Origin: Cyanoderma ruficeps
Taxonomy: Eukaryota; Chordata; Aves; Passeriformes; Timaliidae
Direction of reading: 5' to 3'
Length of the DNA stretch: 64,000 nucleotides
Assembly: GCA_008694505.1 (NCBI GenBank)
Contig: VZDJ01000116.1
Location: 19,953,716 to 20,017,715 of the forward strand
The first letter of the stretch is position 1, and the number at the start of each line of letters is the position of its first letter. Position numbers and translations under genes: made by a program. Below the pieces are notes generated by a model. It was not told the DNA's origin. It did not search any database and saw only the letters and a program-made list of their open reading frames with translations. Shown piece after piece: positions 51,501 through 64,000 of the stretch.

Positions 51501-54500
51501 ATGCATTTCAGTCAAGGCTGCAGCTGTACTGGAATAATCCACAGCACTAAAAACCATGTACTTACTAGTCTATTTTCCTGACTTGCACACCATCAGCTTT
51601 CAGCATGAGTTGTGCACAGACTGCTCATCAACATTTTGTTGAAATCATTTCGATGTGCTATATTTGATAAAATATTTCTAGTATCTGATTACTAGCCACT
51701 TACAGAAGCTTTCTGAATCAGTTTCTTGTGAGGACTGTTGATGTGGTGAGCAGACATCTCCTTCTGACCACTGAAACCTCAGGAGGAAAAAAAAAGCCAA
51801 AACCCCTGCATCCCACCACTCTCACAACCCAAGGAAAACCTTCAGGATGCTAGTCTGTCCTGCCTCCTTATCCAGAACCATGGATTTCAACACCTCAAGC
51901 TGCTATCTCCTATGCCTTGGGAGCATATTAATTTCTAGCATAAGAGAACTGAGCTGGGTCTTCATGAACTCCACCTTTGAAGCTAGTAACAAAGCAGAAA
52001 TCATCTACTTTCAGTCATGTGCCAGCTCCACACTCTGCACTATGAGCTGATCTTCAGGATGTGCCACAGCTTGAGGAAAGAGCAGCTGGCACAGTCTTCT
52101 CCTCCTGTGGTGCTTCCCACTCCTGCAAGGAGCATGCAACACATGCAGCGCTGCTGGAACTTAGCACAGCCCATCTGCAGTTTGGCTGCTCTGCTGTGAC
52201 CAGCTGAAAAGGTTTAGTGACAGGCACTGCCTCACACAGAGACAGGCAGCCTGCAATGTAACCAATGTGTTAATGAAGTTCTGTAATATTTTACATACAG
52301 CTGTGTAAAAAATGGTAGCTGGATTTAACGGTGTAACGATATTTGCAAGACTCTCCTGATGAAACAGTCACGCTGCCTTCTAATTGGGAAGAGAGAAACA
52401 AATATCCAGGCACAATCAAGACAGTTTAAGTACACCTCAATGTGCAGTGATCCATGAATCCCTTATTAAACTCCAGAGAACCCTTCCATCGCCTACTTAA
52501 CAGGAACGTAAGTCAATAACAAAGAAGCTCTAAATTAAGTTTTCACGAGCTTGCTGGGCTGGTATAATTGAGCAGGAAACTAAAGGACTCAAAGCTTTTC
52601 TATGCATTATGAGTCAATAAACCATCATTCTCAGGCTGTCGTGTTTGAGAGTTTGCACATTCAAAAACTGGAAATAATTGGGTACCTATCTGTTCCCTTC
52701 TTCATCTCTACTTTCCCAATATCACCCAGAACCCTGGGACTGTAAATAAGGGGAACACAGCCAGAACACAGGAATATTCTCAATGAACTGTTTGGTGAGA
52801 CAGCTACTTGAGGAAATGTTTCCAAATAAATTCACAAATAAGCCTGAATAATTCACCACTGAGAATTTTACAGGCTGCTCATGAATAAAAAAGGACAAAT
52901 TTGAGAGAACTCATTATTTGGGGCAAATTACTTATACAAATCTTGTTCGTCCTATTATTTTTAGCAATTTTATACCAACCAGCAATACCAGTGACTCTAC
53001 CAAGTACTCGAGTAGCAAGAACTGCGGAGTCTGGAAGACTTTTGTGATCTGCTTTCCACATGGACTGCAGATCAAAAAGGGTCCAATGACAGATGAGGAC
53101 AATCACAGTTATACAGCTAAACCACCAATTCTCCATTTCACCAATCTCTGTTGCAAAGAACCCCTAAGGTAAAATTCCTTTATTTTCCCACATCCATCAA
53201 CGAACAGAAAAAAGTCCAGATATTGCCCACTTTCCCACCTGTGGCACAAGAGATATAAGTTTAGAGCGAAAGCATTAGAAATTGTCCATGTAGAGGGTGG
53301 TTCTTCCCTTTAATAACCTCCATAAATCAGCAGATTACACCCTTCCTAATTCAAAAACTACTGCAACTATTGTGCCTAATAATAAAAGGATCAGAGAAAG
53401 CAATCAAGGATGATCAAAGATGTGGAATAACCTTTTTTTAGTGAGAAATTACTCCAACTATCAATCCAAGAAAGAGACAAAGGAGATATGAAAGACATCT
53501 GTAAAGTCACGAGTGTACTGAATTTATTAGTCACTACTTTTCGGCATACACGACCAAGCAAAACTGGGAGGTTAAAAATATTACATATATATGACTAGGG
53601 AAGTTCCTTCCCACTGCATTTAGTGGATACCGAAAATTTACTATAAGCTCAAGGGGAGACAGAAGTTCAGGGAAAAAAACCATGTATTGAGGTCAGTTAA
53701 ATAAAGCTAAATGTACCAATGTTCATGCAAATTTTCCCAGGTATACAATTTTAGCCACATTTAAAGAGAGAACATGGCCAATTCTTTGGTTCTTACAGCT
53801 GTCATAGGTAGCTTTAGGACTCGTGAACTTATATAAATTTGTTATAGTTATTCCTATTTTTGGCATCTATAAAAAATACCTGTAGGCCAGAAATTCAATG
53901 TTTGCCAAACATGGATACCAGTATTTCCTTTCTTAATCTTGTATAATTCAATCAGCAGAGCAAGATGTATGGCAGTTTCTATTATACTCAGCTTACAGGG
54001 GTCCCTGGCACGGTGACAACTTTTATAATAGACAGCAACACAAATTATGATAAAGAGAGGCAAAATGCAGCATCTTTCTCCCTCAAACCTTTTAAAGATA
54101 GCCCCAGTCTCCACGCTTGTCATCAGGATGAAACAGAAATTTGTTACAGTCTGAAAAGAATTTAAAATACTAGCACCACCAAAGCAGAGAAAAGGAGACT
54201 GTAATAGCTAAAGCCCAAAGGTCAAGACACTGAGTTGCTGCTTTTCCTGGCTTTGAAAAAGACCCAAACCCAGGCCTATCACATTCCAGAAGAAACACCT
54301 TGGCCACTGACATGCTGATTAACTCATAAAGTAGAATTAAATCCCTGCTCTGAGTCCCCTTTTTTTCCACACTGAAATCCCTTTTTACTGATTCCTCTTT
54401 CATTCAATAAGAATCTGCTTCATGGAAATATTTCTGAGCAGCTCCAAACATGATTAACTAAACCAAAGAACCAAACACAAACCAAATAAATTAAAAAGAG

Positions 54501-57500
54501 CAAAAGGAAAATCTAGCAAGTCAATTATTTTAGGAAAAAAAACAGAGATAGTCAGGTTTCTAAGAAAATGTAATAACCAAATTTCTTCCAGTGGCAGAAT
54601 CAGGCAGGAAAGATGGGAAGGAGGACAAAAACAATAGAATAGACATCCTGTCATCTTGAAATGTTTTAACACAAAGGCAAATAATTATGAAAGAGACAGG
54701 GTTTCATTTCAGAAGACAAAAGCTGGTATAGAGAAAATCGATTACACAGTATAATTGCATTGATGCTTAAAAGCCATTAGCATGAGAGCTCTGTGCATGC
54801 TTCAAGAGGGAAACGTAGTCTTCTGTTTATTCATTTCACTGAATGCCCACATAGGCCTTTAGGGGATTATTTCAGAATTAAGACCAGAGGAGGGAAAAGC
54901 CCTAAACTACTTGGAAAGAAAATTCTTCTCTTACACCCCATTATATTCATTGCCAGTCAGCAGCTTGTGCTCAAGCATGCAGTCACTGCCAGTGATTTGG
55001 AGCGGACACCCAGAAAGGGTGGAAGGGTCAAGTGGAGAAAAGCACTTTGCTGTTCTGTGCCTCGCCAGCTCCTGGCTTCCTGTTGAAACACTCAGAAACA
55101 TTCCAGAGGCTCCAGGCTTTGCCAAGGGACAAAGATTTCAAGTGCTGAGAAACCATTTCTGAAGGAAACTTGGAAAGCCAGCAGATCTACAAGTAAAAAC
55201 TTGCTTCTGAGGAGTTTCTCAGACACCTGATCTCATGCGCAAACTAGGACTGCAGCATAGCCAGTGGCAGCTAAAAGACAGCAGCACACAACATTCAGAA
55301 AAAGAGGGAACATGCAAGAAAAGATTTACGAAAACATGCCAGTCAGCCACTAGGATACTACTTTGTAAGCTCTATTTATGGTGTGGTGGTGCCTTTCTGG
55401 TTTAGGCCCAGAAGTTCCTAAAGGATATAGAAATACCCATGAACTCCAAACACACACAATTTTTCCCAAACCAGTAACCCAAGCCTCTACTTGAATATAA
55501 TTCAGCCAGCTCTATCTGAAGAAAGCATGAAGAGGAAAAATTGCCCAAAAGACAACCAAGGTGAGAAAGGCTGAAGATGCTCATCCTTGGGGAAAGAACC
55601 ATATCTATGGGAAAGACTGGGGGTAGGGGATACACACAATCAAAAAACTGGGATTTATACAACACCCGGATTGTTTATCCTGGAGCTCACTACAGAATAT
55701 AAAAGTGAAAAATTAGCATGCAATGAATAATTTATTTAGCACTTTACTATTGTTTCAACAAATCACTTTCATGAAAGCAATGTGTATTCAAGCAATAAAT
55801 CACTGTTTAGCACTCTGGCACAAGCAAAAGATAATACTTGACAGTATTATTGAGTGATGTTGCATGGCCAGAAGACAACTACAACAGAGATAAGGATGAT
55901 ATCCTTGAATAATAGACTGCCTCCCTCCCACTCCAGGGAAGAAATTGGATCTTTAAGGTAAAACTTTCACATCCTGGGGCAGCAGGGGTAGTGAAACTTA
56001 GGACCATATGGTGCCTTTTTTACTTTAGGTCCCAAAAGTGCCCTGAAAACATTAATTGATCACTCCTTACAAGAGCTCTGTGATATAAGTTGGTTTTATG
56101 ACAACATCAAGCATGCAGAGTTCAGGAAAGTTTGTTACAGGAGGCAGGATGGGAATACTTATCCTGAGAAGCCCCTTGGTCTTCACTCTTGAAATCATTC
56201 TGCTCTGTCCTCTAACAGAGGAAGAAGTGGCTTCACAAGGTCCTGAACTGCTCTGTTAAGTGACAACTTCCACCTTGTCTAGCTCTAAAACGACATGAAC
56301 CAAAGCATTCTATTCCCCTTCTTGCAATCCTACTGGATTTTGCATCCACACAGAAGGGAACACAGACGTTTTGGACTGATCTTCAGTCAGTGATGAACAA
56401 CACTACGTCAAAAGACACAAGGTATGTTTTCCAGAAACTGAGAAAACCAACAAGTCTGGTGTAAAGATGATTTTTATTCTGCACAGTCTTTCACTGCACT
56501 GTGTTGGGGATGTCTATTCTTCCAAACACCTGTTCATCCAAAAACACTCTCTATGATTCCCTATGCATCTTATACTAACAAATGACAATAAAATGCATCA
56601 CTCCATTGACAAACTTGGTAGGTCTCAACTTATGGCAACCCCATATTAATGGAGTTAAATTAGAAATTAATTTGGTTCAGGCCTAAGATTCAGAAAGTGC
56701 CTTATGAGCTCTCTGTCTGCCAACACTAACTTACTGACTTGTTACTCCTAAACAGTGATAAGAAGAGAAGATGAAGAGTCAAGTCCTTGTGTTCTCAGCT
56801 TCTCCCAGATCAGCAGAAATCTCAGGGCCAAATTCAGCACCTTACTTTGTGTGTTAATCCCATGAACAACACCACAAAGCAAGAATTTAGTGCACTTGGT
56901 TTGCCATGAACAAACAGGACAAACCATCCCTTCAGCTTGGACTCACTGGTCCCCACAGGCCAGGAAACAGGAGGAATTAGAGTAACAGAGCTTTCTAGTG
57001 TCTCCTGGCTCTAGAAAGAGACAGGGCAGGAGGTAAGGACAACTAACCTCAACTAATTACATGTCTTTATTACTGAAAATTAAATCACTCCCAAACTACA
57101 GACTGAGCCCAGTCTCCAACAGACATCTCCACTATCACAGAGTACCTTTTTCATTTGACAAATTGTAATATATGCCTGATTAGACAAGAAAAGTTCCTCA
57201 GTTCTCTGCATTCTTCCACCCGCTCCAGCTACAACAAAAGATGCCATCAGCAGCTGTTTATATGAAGCTGGAAGGCATTTTGAGACCAATTATAAGGCAA
57301 AGGTCATATTTTCCAAGCTGTTTATAGACAGTAATTTGTAAAGCTGTAATGTTGCATGTTGCTAATAATTCAAGGTGGAAAATTTAAACAGTTAATAGAT
57401 CATCAATTCTTCACTTTCCCACCTTATCTCTTTCTCCCCAAGGAGCTGTTAAACCATGCTTCATGTGAGTTTATTCCTTGAACCTCAGACTCAAAGGTTT

Positions 57501-58436
57501 CCATTTGTTTATGGAAAGAAACTTAGGACTGTAAGATGTGAGTAATCCCATAACAGGCACCAGGGATCATACCAGACATAAAGTGCACATTTCAGACTTG
57601 GGATATAAATTGCTGTTAAAGGCCTATTCTCACTGGGGCTCTACGTTCTATAAAACAGGTTGATGCTGTCAGAATGAAAACTGCTGCATTTTAGCAAAGA
57701 GAAGAGGATTTAGTCAAAACAATTTGTTAAATGAAGATATATACAAAGTAAGATTCCCCTGATAAAAACAAACCAACCAACCAGGCACACAAAACCCTGT
57801 CATCAAAACATGAATTAGGTTATTTCTTTTTTTCTTCACACTACCCCCATCCAATTTACAGCCACCAGGTAAAGATGAAACAGCTCCCATGGGTGTCATC
57901 AACACTGACAGCAAGCCAGGGCAGGGCTAGTAACAAACACAAGCATCAATATAACAACAGTGTTAAGGGTTTGCACCTTGGAAAGCTGCACCCATCTGTT
58001 GCTGCATTCCACCTAGGATCCCCATGGAATTTGTTTTGGCAAAATACCACTTTGAGAAACTGGGAATGTCTGCTGACCTGCAGCACTGATGCAAACTTGT
58101 TCAGGAAGATCACACAAACCTTCAAGCTGCAGGTCCACATTCCCACAGAAAAACTCCAACTGTGGCTAAGTATGTCCAACAGAAATTCATTTTTCTATCC
58201 TGTAATCAGCCATACTATTTATAACTAATATATGTATAAGACAGTACATTTAACAGCACTGTGGCCAAAATGGCAGTCCCTTCATGCATTTAAAAAAAAA
58301 TCAAGATTTTTATCCTTTAGAAAGTCTTTTATTGCTCTCTACATCTTCCCCTCCCCTTCAAACTTGAGTCTTATATTTCTTTTGCTATAGTTTTTTGAGC
58401 ATGTTCTCTGCCTCCTACTTATAAAAAGAAAGGTTC

Positions 58437-58456
58437 ATGCCTGTCTATGCCTGTCT
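58437..58456 (+). repeat. 10-bp perfect tandem duplication
   Basis: ATGCCTGTCT occurs twice in direct succession. Confidence 0.85.
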
Positions 58457-58749
58457 ACTGCAGAGGGTTCATCTTTTAAAGTTAGGGGGCAGGACAGTAA
58501 CTTGCACCTCATATCTCCTCCTTCCCTTGGCACATATTTTACCAAGAAGCTACCTCAAAAGGAGGGGAAAGTCAAAGTATATTACAAGCCAACACACAAA
58601 AATCTTATTAACCCACTAAGATGTGTGACTAAGATCCTATTATCTGAAGGATAAAAAACTTAAGCTGCCTTCTGCCTATATCCTCAAGGCTTTGGCAGAA
58701 CGCACAGGAAAGGAACATCCCTAGTGACTCGTGAACTTCATTTTTCCTC

Positions 58750-58787
58750 CTCCTCCTCACTCACTGTCAAGTGAGATGTAGGAGGAG
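58750..58787. other. Imperfect hairpin
   Basis: CTCCTCCT (58750-58757) pairs with AGGAGGAG (58780-58787). Inside, CTCACT (58760-58765) pairs with AGTGAG (58770-58775) around a GTCA loop. A small asymmetric internal loop separates the stems. It is shorter than a usual miRNA precursor. Confidence 0.45.
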
Positions 58788-58898
58788 ATATTCTTATTTT
58801 TCTATATATAAACTACCTAAGTTTGGGATTTTCATGTGGTGTTTTGGGAGTGAAAAAGACTTCCTCTCTCAGCACAGAGCAAAAAACAAAGGACAAAA

Positions 58899-58913
58899 GG
58901 GTTAGGGTTAGGG
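58899..58913 (+). repeat. Short interstitial telomere-like repeat
   Basis: GGGTTAGGGTTAGGG: two full TTAGGG units plus a leading GGG. It is too short to be a telomere and lies inside the SORCS1 intron. Confidence 0.8.
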
Positions 58914-61900
58914 TAGAAGCCCATTACCAAAACTGCAACATCCAAACCACTGACCATTTTTTATAACATCTGACCAGTGCTGTCATCCAGGTTCCAAACA
59001 GTGATGATTGAAATCATCCTGTGCAAACACATGTTAGATTTGAGACACTGTAAGAAAACAGCACTGGTTTGGTCATTCCCTCTAGTGAGAATACCTTTGA
59101 TATCCAAAAATACCCCAAAACTCTCTTACATTAAGCAGAAGTATTCCAACACATGGGAGCAAGGAGAATTTCCTTATCAGGTATTATCTTTACCCCAGAA
59201 CTTACCCACACACACCCCCAAGCTCCCTGATGGTTTTGCCCTATACCCCTTATTTATGCTTCTTAAAAACTAAAAGCAATTTTTGACTGTCATTTTCAAA
59301 ATTCCTACAACTTGAGAAAAATTTCTATTTGTGCTTGCCAACAAAACTAACCACCCTGCCTGAAGTGTGCAGCACAGAAAAATGGCCCATTCCTCTCAAC
59401 ACACTGCAGAGAAATGTATTCTTTCATCAGCTGTATCAATGCAAAAGTGAAAGCTGGAGGAAACCTATTTTGAGTTCTTCTCAGAATTTCAGACTCTAAT
59501 AAAAAACTTTTGGACTGAAAACTTGGGGTTTCAGGATTTCTGGGTATTTTTCCACAGCTTGTTAACATTACACAAATAACATCCTACAGATACAGAAGTA
59601 CTGATTCCCAAACTCTATAGGCAAGAGTCATCCCTGAAAGTCTAACAAGGGATTCAAACACCTGAAGCTATGGGAAGTCACAGATAATCTGGGAGCACTA
59701 GAGAGCATTGACTTAGAGACCTAATTTCAGAAGCCCTCAGCAGCTTGAAAATTTTATCTCTACTCTCAGGTACTCCTTTTCTACAAAAAAACCCCACTTC
59801 ATTTCTGAATGCAAACCTGCAGCAAAATAAGCACCTCTCCCATTTACACATCTCTGCTTTTTCAGCATTGCATCCCCAAATTTTAGTCCACCGATCTTTT
59901 CACTCAGCCCTACTCAGCTTCCTCCAGCAGCAAACCAATCTGCTCTTGCCCTCGACAAAGAAGGGTTTTAAAGACCCGAATTTTGCCCCAAACCTGGGCA
60001 TTGCTTCCATCTCTCTATCACCTGCATGCCATTATCCCCAAAACACACTAGAGAAACAGCATGGATTCATTTGTTATAGCAGAGACTTCCCTGAAGTTAT
60101 TTCTAAAGGAAACTTTCAGCCCTGTCCCCAGTTCACTGATCCATCCCAATCTGTCTTGCATTTACAGTCAGCCATATATCAAGGCAGGTATGAAATGAAG
60201 CTTTATATACCATTCCCTTTGACTTACATTTTACATTTGACACATCTGCCTCCAGGGGAGCACATACCATTTTTCCCCACTACCTCTTCTGCTTGCTCAA
60301 CACCTGTCCTCAAGGAGAACACTATTTCTGTATTTCTGCCTTTAAGTCACACAAGGAAATGAAGAAATAGGTCTTATGTAAGAAAAATATTCTCATAATT
60401 TCACCTACCAACCTTCATCCTCAGCTGCTTGTTCCATTCAGATCAGCAAAGAAAGAAAGTAGATTATTAGCCTTTACCCATGGCTTGCCATTAATCAAGT
60501 AGCTCAGTGTCGCACCATAAGCACCACCAGCAGTTTATATTCCCAAAAAAAGATTAAAGAGGGAAGAAATAACCTGGTATCACTCAATGTGTTCCCAGCA
60601 GAGCGCCAGTAATTTCAATCAGTTGGGAGATACCATTCAGGGAAGACAAGACATCCTTGGGAACTGTTACAATGGGAATAGTGCACTCCAAGGACCAGCT
60701 CTTCAGCCAGAGGAAAGCAGAAGAACATGAGGAATTATTGCCTCCCACTTCCTTCAGTGAAAGATTTTAGGAAACAAACACAGCTGGGAAAACCCAAACC
60801 AAACATGACATAAGCAAGGGCTACAACTCTTGCCCCCACTTGCACTAAACTCAGGAGCCCTGAAAAAGAACTTTAGCAGCTGCAGGAAGCTCAGCTCACC
60901 AAGGGCTTTACCTTATTCTTTTTCTGCTGCAGAGACAGTTTCATGCATACATTTGAAGGCTACCCTCCAAAATGAAACAAATAACTTCTGTTAGAACTGA
61001 ACTTAGTAAAATTAAACCTGTCAGGAAAACTAATGAAAGCCACTTCCCAATTTGAAAAGGACAACCCTGATGTTATTTGCACCATGCTCACAAAGCACAC
61101 ACACCTGAGAGCAAAGGGTGACTGGGTAAGCCATGCTGCACATTACCCTTCACTGGGAAAAACTCCCTCAGTTTTATCACTGGCCTTGCAACATTTGCTG
61201 TACTAAAGACATTCCTGATGCTACAGGAGGGGTTTATGTGCAATTTCATGAAACAACAAAAATTTGCTTTCCCATTTTTCTTAAAAAAATTAGAAACTAT
61301 TAAAAGAAAAGCATATACACCTTTCATCTGGAAAAAGTTTCATGACCCTATAAGCTGCCATTATGGTTTTTTTCAACAGTGAAGATGTAATCAGTCAACC
61401 AAGACACAGACCAGACAGTGGCTTCTCTTTTTAACGGGGTAATTACAACCAGTGTGAAAAGGTATCAGCTCTACAGATTTAGTTGTGACAACCAAAAACA
61501 AAATTTAGTTCTGAGTAATGAGCTTCCTATCATTTTAAAAGTGTTTATCACTGTACAAATGCATCCAAAGATTAAAGACTATTCAGCTGAAACTCACTGA
61601 CACATCATTAAACCAGTAAAATCTTTCCATAAAAACTGTCTTATCCTTTTTAAGCCAGTTTCTTCTCCAATAGGAAAAAGAACGTTAAGCATTTTAGAAA
61701 ATGATTAAAGCAAAACCAAACTGAAAAATAAAAATGTCACATTGTTTTCCCAAAGAAAGAACTCGGGTCCTCTGGCTTTAGTTTCCTACACAGAGAAAAT
61801 ATGTTATTTAGTGTTATCTTTATGTTAAATTTGAAAAGATGCTGCAAATACCAGCCCAAAAATGAACCAGAACATTTTGCTGGAAAAGAAACAGATGGAG

Positions 61901-62397
61901 AGGCAGTAATTCTGGTTCACCAACACCAGTCTTGCTAGGAAAAGGCAGACAACCTGGAGTCAGAGACAGCGCTAAAGAGGTTTTTGTTGTTTCCTCCCAG
62001 CTTTTCCTATTCCTTGCTCCCTCCATTTGCAGAAAGCAAAGTGATTGCTCATGTCAAACCAGTACAGTGACAAGAAACTCTGTGCCTGGCAGAGAGAAAG
62101 GCACAAAGTGAATGTAATCCTTGCTACCAGCTGCACAAAGCACAGCTCAACCCAGCTGGTAGCAGCAGCACTGAAACACAGGATGGCATGAACAGAAGCC
62201 TGATGCTTTTATTTTAGGTTGTCTCAAGTAAATCTGTAGAGACACAGCCAGAAACCCCCCAGTAAACACCCCCAGAGCCCATCCAAACCATTGCTGTGCT
62301 CCCCAGAGGATCAGTTCCTGTGAGAAATGACAGGTAAGAGCTGCAGCACACAGATGTCTGTCCTCAGTTTGTTCAGTGGAAACATGTGAGTGTCAAA

Positions 62398-62798
62398 GGA
62401 GGGCAACAAAGATGGAGAGGGACCTGAGGTCACCTGGTCTGTTCAGCCTGGAGAGGAGGGTAGACCTCAGTGCAGTTACAGCTTCCTCGTGAGGGGAAGA
62501 GCAGGGGCAGGCACTGATGTCTGCTCTGTGGTGACAGTGACAGGACCCAAGGGAATATAAGGAAGTTGTGTCAGGGGAGGTTCAGGTTGGACATTAGAAA
62601 AACCAGAGGCTGGTTGGGCACTGGAACAGGCTCCCCAGGGCAGTGGTCACACACCAGCCTGACAGAGTTCAGGAAGTGTTTGGACAGTCTCAGGCCCATG
62701 GTGTGACTGCTGGGGATGGGCTGTGCAGGGCCAGGAGTTGGACTCATTGATCCTTGTGGGGCCCTTCCAACCCAGCATATTCTGTGATTCTGTGATTG
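62398..62798 (+). mobile_element. CR1 LINE, 5'-truncated 3' end
   Basis: The stretch carries typical CR1 3'-end wording: GAGGTTCAGGTTGGACATTA, CACTGGAACAGGCTCCCCAG, TTGGACTCATTGATCCTTGT, GGGGCCCTTCCAACCCAGC. It finishes in the octamer repeat ATTCTGTG ATTCTGTG, the hallmark of CR1 3' ends. Only the last part of the element and its 3' UTR is present, so it is dead on arrival. It is antisense to SORCS1. The start is set where CR1 similarity becomes visible (AGGAGGGCAACAAAGATGG). Confidence 0.92.
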
Positions 62799-63089
62799 AA
62801 ATTCCAACATCAATCACAAGTGAGAAGTTACACAAAAATACCAAAAATTCAACAAAAATACCTTTCTCTCAGTAGTGAGGATGTGTGCAAAAACTCAGGA
62901 GGGATCAGAGCAGCTCCTGGTCAAATGGCACTGATACTCACATGTCTTTTCCAGACCCGCTGTGCTCACTATCCTTAGATTTCTGAAACTGCCCACTGGC
63001 ACGGGGAAGAGTGATCTGTCCCACCAAGTTCATCTGCACCAAAGGATGAGCTGATTTGGAAAAGGCCACTAGATAAATAAAGCACAACT

Positions 63090-63262
63090 GCAGCTTGTGC
63101 GGATGCGGAAATCACGGTCATCATTTCCACACCCAATTACCCAGCTTGCACTGGCAATTACACTAATTCCCTGCACAAATTAGACACAGCACTGCATGAG
63201 CACATTGTTTATGTAGTAATCCGCATTTCCAATTATTACTGTTTTTTTTTTAATTGACCCTA
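63090..63262. promoter_or_regulatory. Possible conserved enhancer-like stretch
   Basis: About seven AATTA/TAATT/TAAT cores occur between 63131 and 63256 (CAATTAC, GGCAATTACAC, CTAATTCC, AAATTAG, GTAATCCG, CCAATTATTA, TTAATTG), with GCGGATGCGG and ATCCGCAT nearby. Such clustering with retained CpGs is common in conserved developmental enhancers. There is no direct evidence of function or conservation here. Confidence 0.2.
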
Positions 63263-64000
63263 AAGCTTTTAGTGGCTGATATTGAGACACTGGTAAGCAG
63301 GAAGAGTAGTAGACAATGGTTTTTTTCTAGAGATGTACATTCATTTCATAGAGACACTTCTGTTTTGCTGAATAACAAATTCACTTTCTTCTTTTTCACT
63401 TCCTGAGGAACAAAGTTCTGCTTTCTGCCTATGGAAAAAAAAAAAAAAAGCAAAAGCAGTGTATATATAGCAAGGGGATGAAGGGGATGTAGCATTATGG
63501 TGACAAGCAGTTTGCATTGGTACAGGAGCAAATTACTGTTTCAATTCTAGATGAGTAGCAAAGCTGACTAATACAGTCCCTCCTTCCATAATGTACAACC
63601 AACTATTCACAGTAAAGATTCTTTGGGCTTTATTGGTTTTTTGGAAGGGATGGGTTTGGAAGGTCAAGATGATATGAAACAAAAATCTGTATTTGGTATC
63701 AAACGAGTCTCACCATTTACAGGAAATGGAAAAATGATATTCACTATACTTTGTAATTCTAAAACTCTTTCCTGTCCTACTTGGTAGAAAAGAAGACAGA
63801 ATCAAATGGAATAAAAAACCAAGTACCACCAAGTGCATACAAAACACAGGAGACAAGCTTTCAAAAATCAAGGGTTATATCTTCTGAATTTTGATGGAAA
63901 AACAGTACTAAAAAACCCCACATTATTTTTCTCTATTTTTTTTAAGATCTAATCCAGGATGTCAGTTATGTTTATCTTTCTGCTTGCCTGCCCATACTAA

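Larger units (their letters stand above)
46115..64000 (-). other. SORCS1: SORCS1 intron upstream of the 68-nt exon (partial)
   Basis: At least 17.9 kb, running off the right end. The preceding exon (signal peptide, propeptide and the ADHALVNWSEHNSK-type segment) was not found. Contents: an old CR1 fragment, a GC-richer block, the second copy of the 0.46-kb repeat, a short hairpin and telomere-like array near 58.8-58.9 kb, a younger-looking CR1 tail near 62.4-62.8 kb and a motif-rich stretch near 63.1 kb. The stretch 48585-58740 shows nothing gene-like to me. Confidence 0.8.

Noticed and set aside
59745..60362. Longest open frame in the window, 205 codons, plus strand
   Set aside because: It opens at TTG, not ATG, and its only in-frame ATG is around residue 150. 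The strand is pyrimidine-rich, which depletes stop codons. Composition is S/P/L/H-rich with no recognisable domain, and it lies antisense inside an intron.
1..64000. CRISPR arrays, bacterial operons, rRNA or tRNA genes
   Set aside because: No regularly spaced repeats, no cloverleaf with intact anticodon arm noticed, and vertebrate exon-intron structure and repeats instead.

Overview
The window is vertebrate nuclear DNA, most probably from a bird. The composition is AT-rich, there is no operon-like gene packing, and nearly all of it is non-coding. Two repeats point to an avian genome: a CR1 LINE tail near the right end, finishing in the direct octamer repeat typical of avian CR1, and a solo LTR of the ERVL type common in birds (about 19.07-19.60 kb). 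The species and order cannot be fixed from this sequence.

Only one gene can be supported, on the minus strand. Two short coding exons match the start of the VPS10 (sortilin) domain of a SorCS receptor, best fitting SORCS1. In gene order they are 46047-46114 (68 nt, probably exon 2) and 11734-11833 (100 nt, probably exon 3). Both have good GT donors and AG acceptors. Their phases join exactly: phase 0 into the first, phase 2 between them, phase 0 out of the second. Together they encode one uninterrupted 56-residue stretch. The intron between them is 34.2 kb. The flanking introns run off both ends of the window (at least 17.9 kb upstream and 11.7 kb downstream). Neither exon 1 nor the exon after 11734 was found.

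Layout: 1-11733 is the downstream intron and 11734-11833 is the exon. The 34.2-kb intron 11834-46046 holds a possible LTR fragment (about 16 kb), a decayed LINE endonuclease-like reading frame (about 17 kb), the ERVL solo LTR, a MIR-like SINE remnant (about 36.7 kb), small tandem duplications and A/C-rich low-complexity DNA. Exon 46047-46114 sits between two direct copies of a 0.46-kb repeat (43727-44182 and 48115-48584), and an old CR1 fragment lies just beside it. The right-hand intron holds a GC-richer block, a short interstitial telomere-like array, a small hairpin, the CR1 tail and a homeodomain-motif-rich stretch that could be a conserved element.

No novel multi-gene system is visible. 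The most useful observations are the exon pair with its complementary phases, the direct repeats bracketing a frame-shifting exon, a 26-nt antisense micro-exon candidate with near-consensus splice sites, and a few intronic stretches that deserve a conservation check. The other open frames are short and show no recognisable protein family, and those checked often begin at a non-ATG codon.
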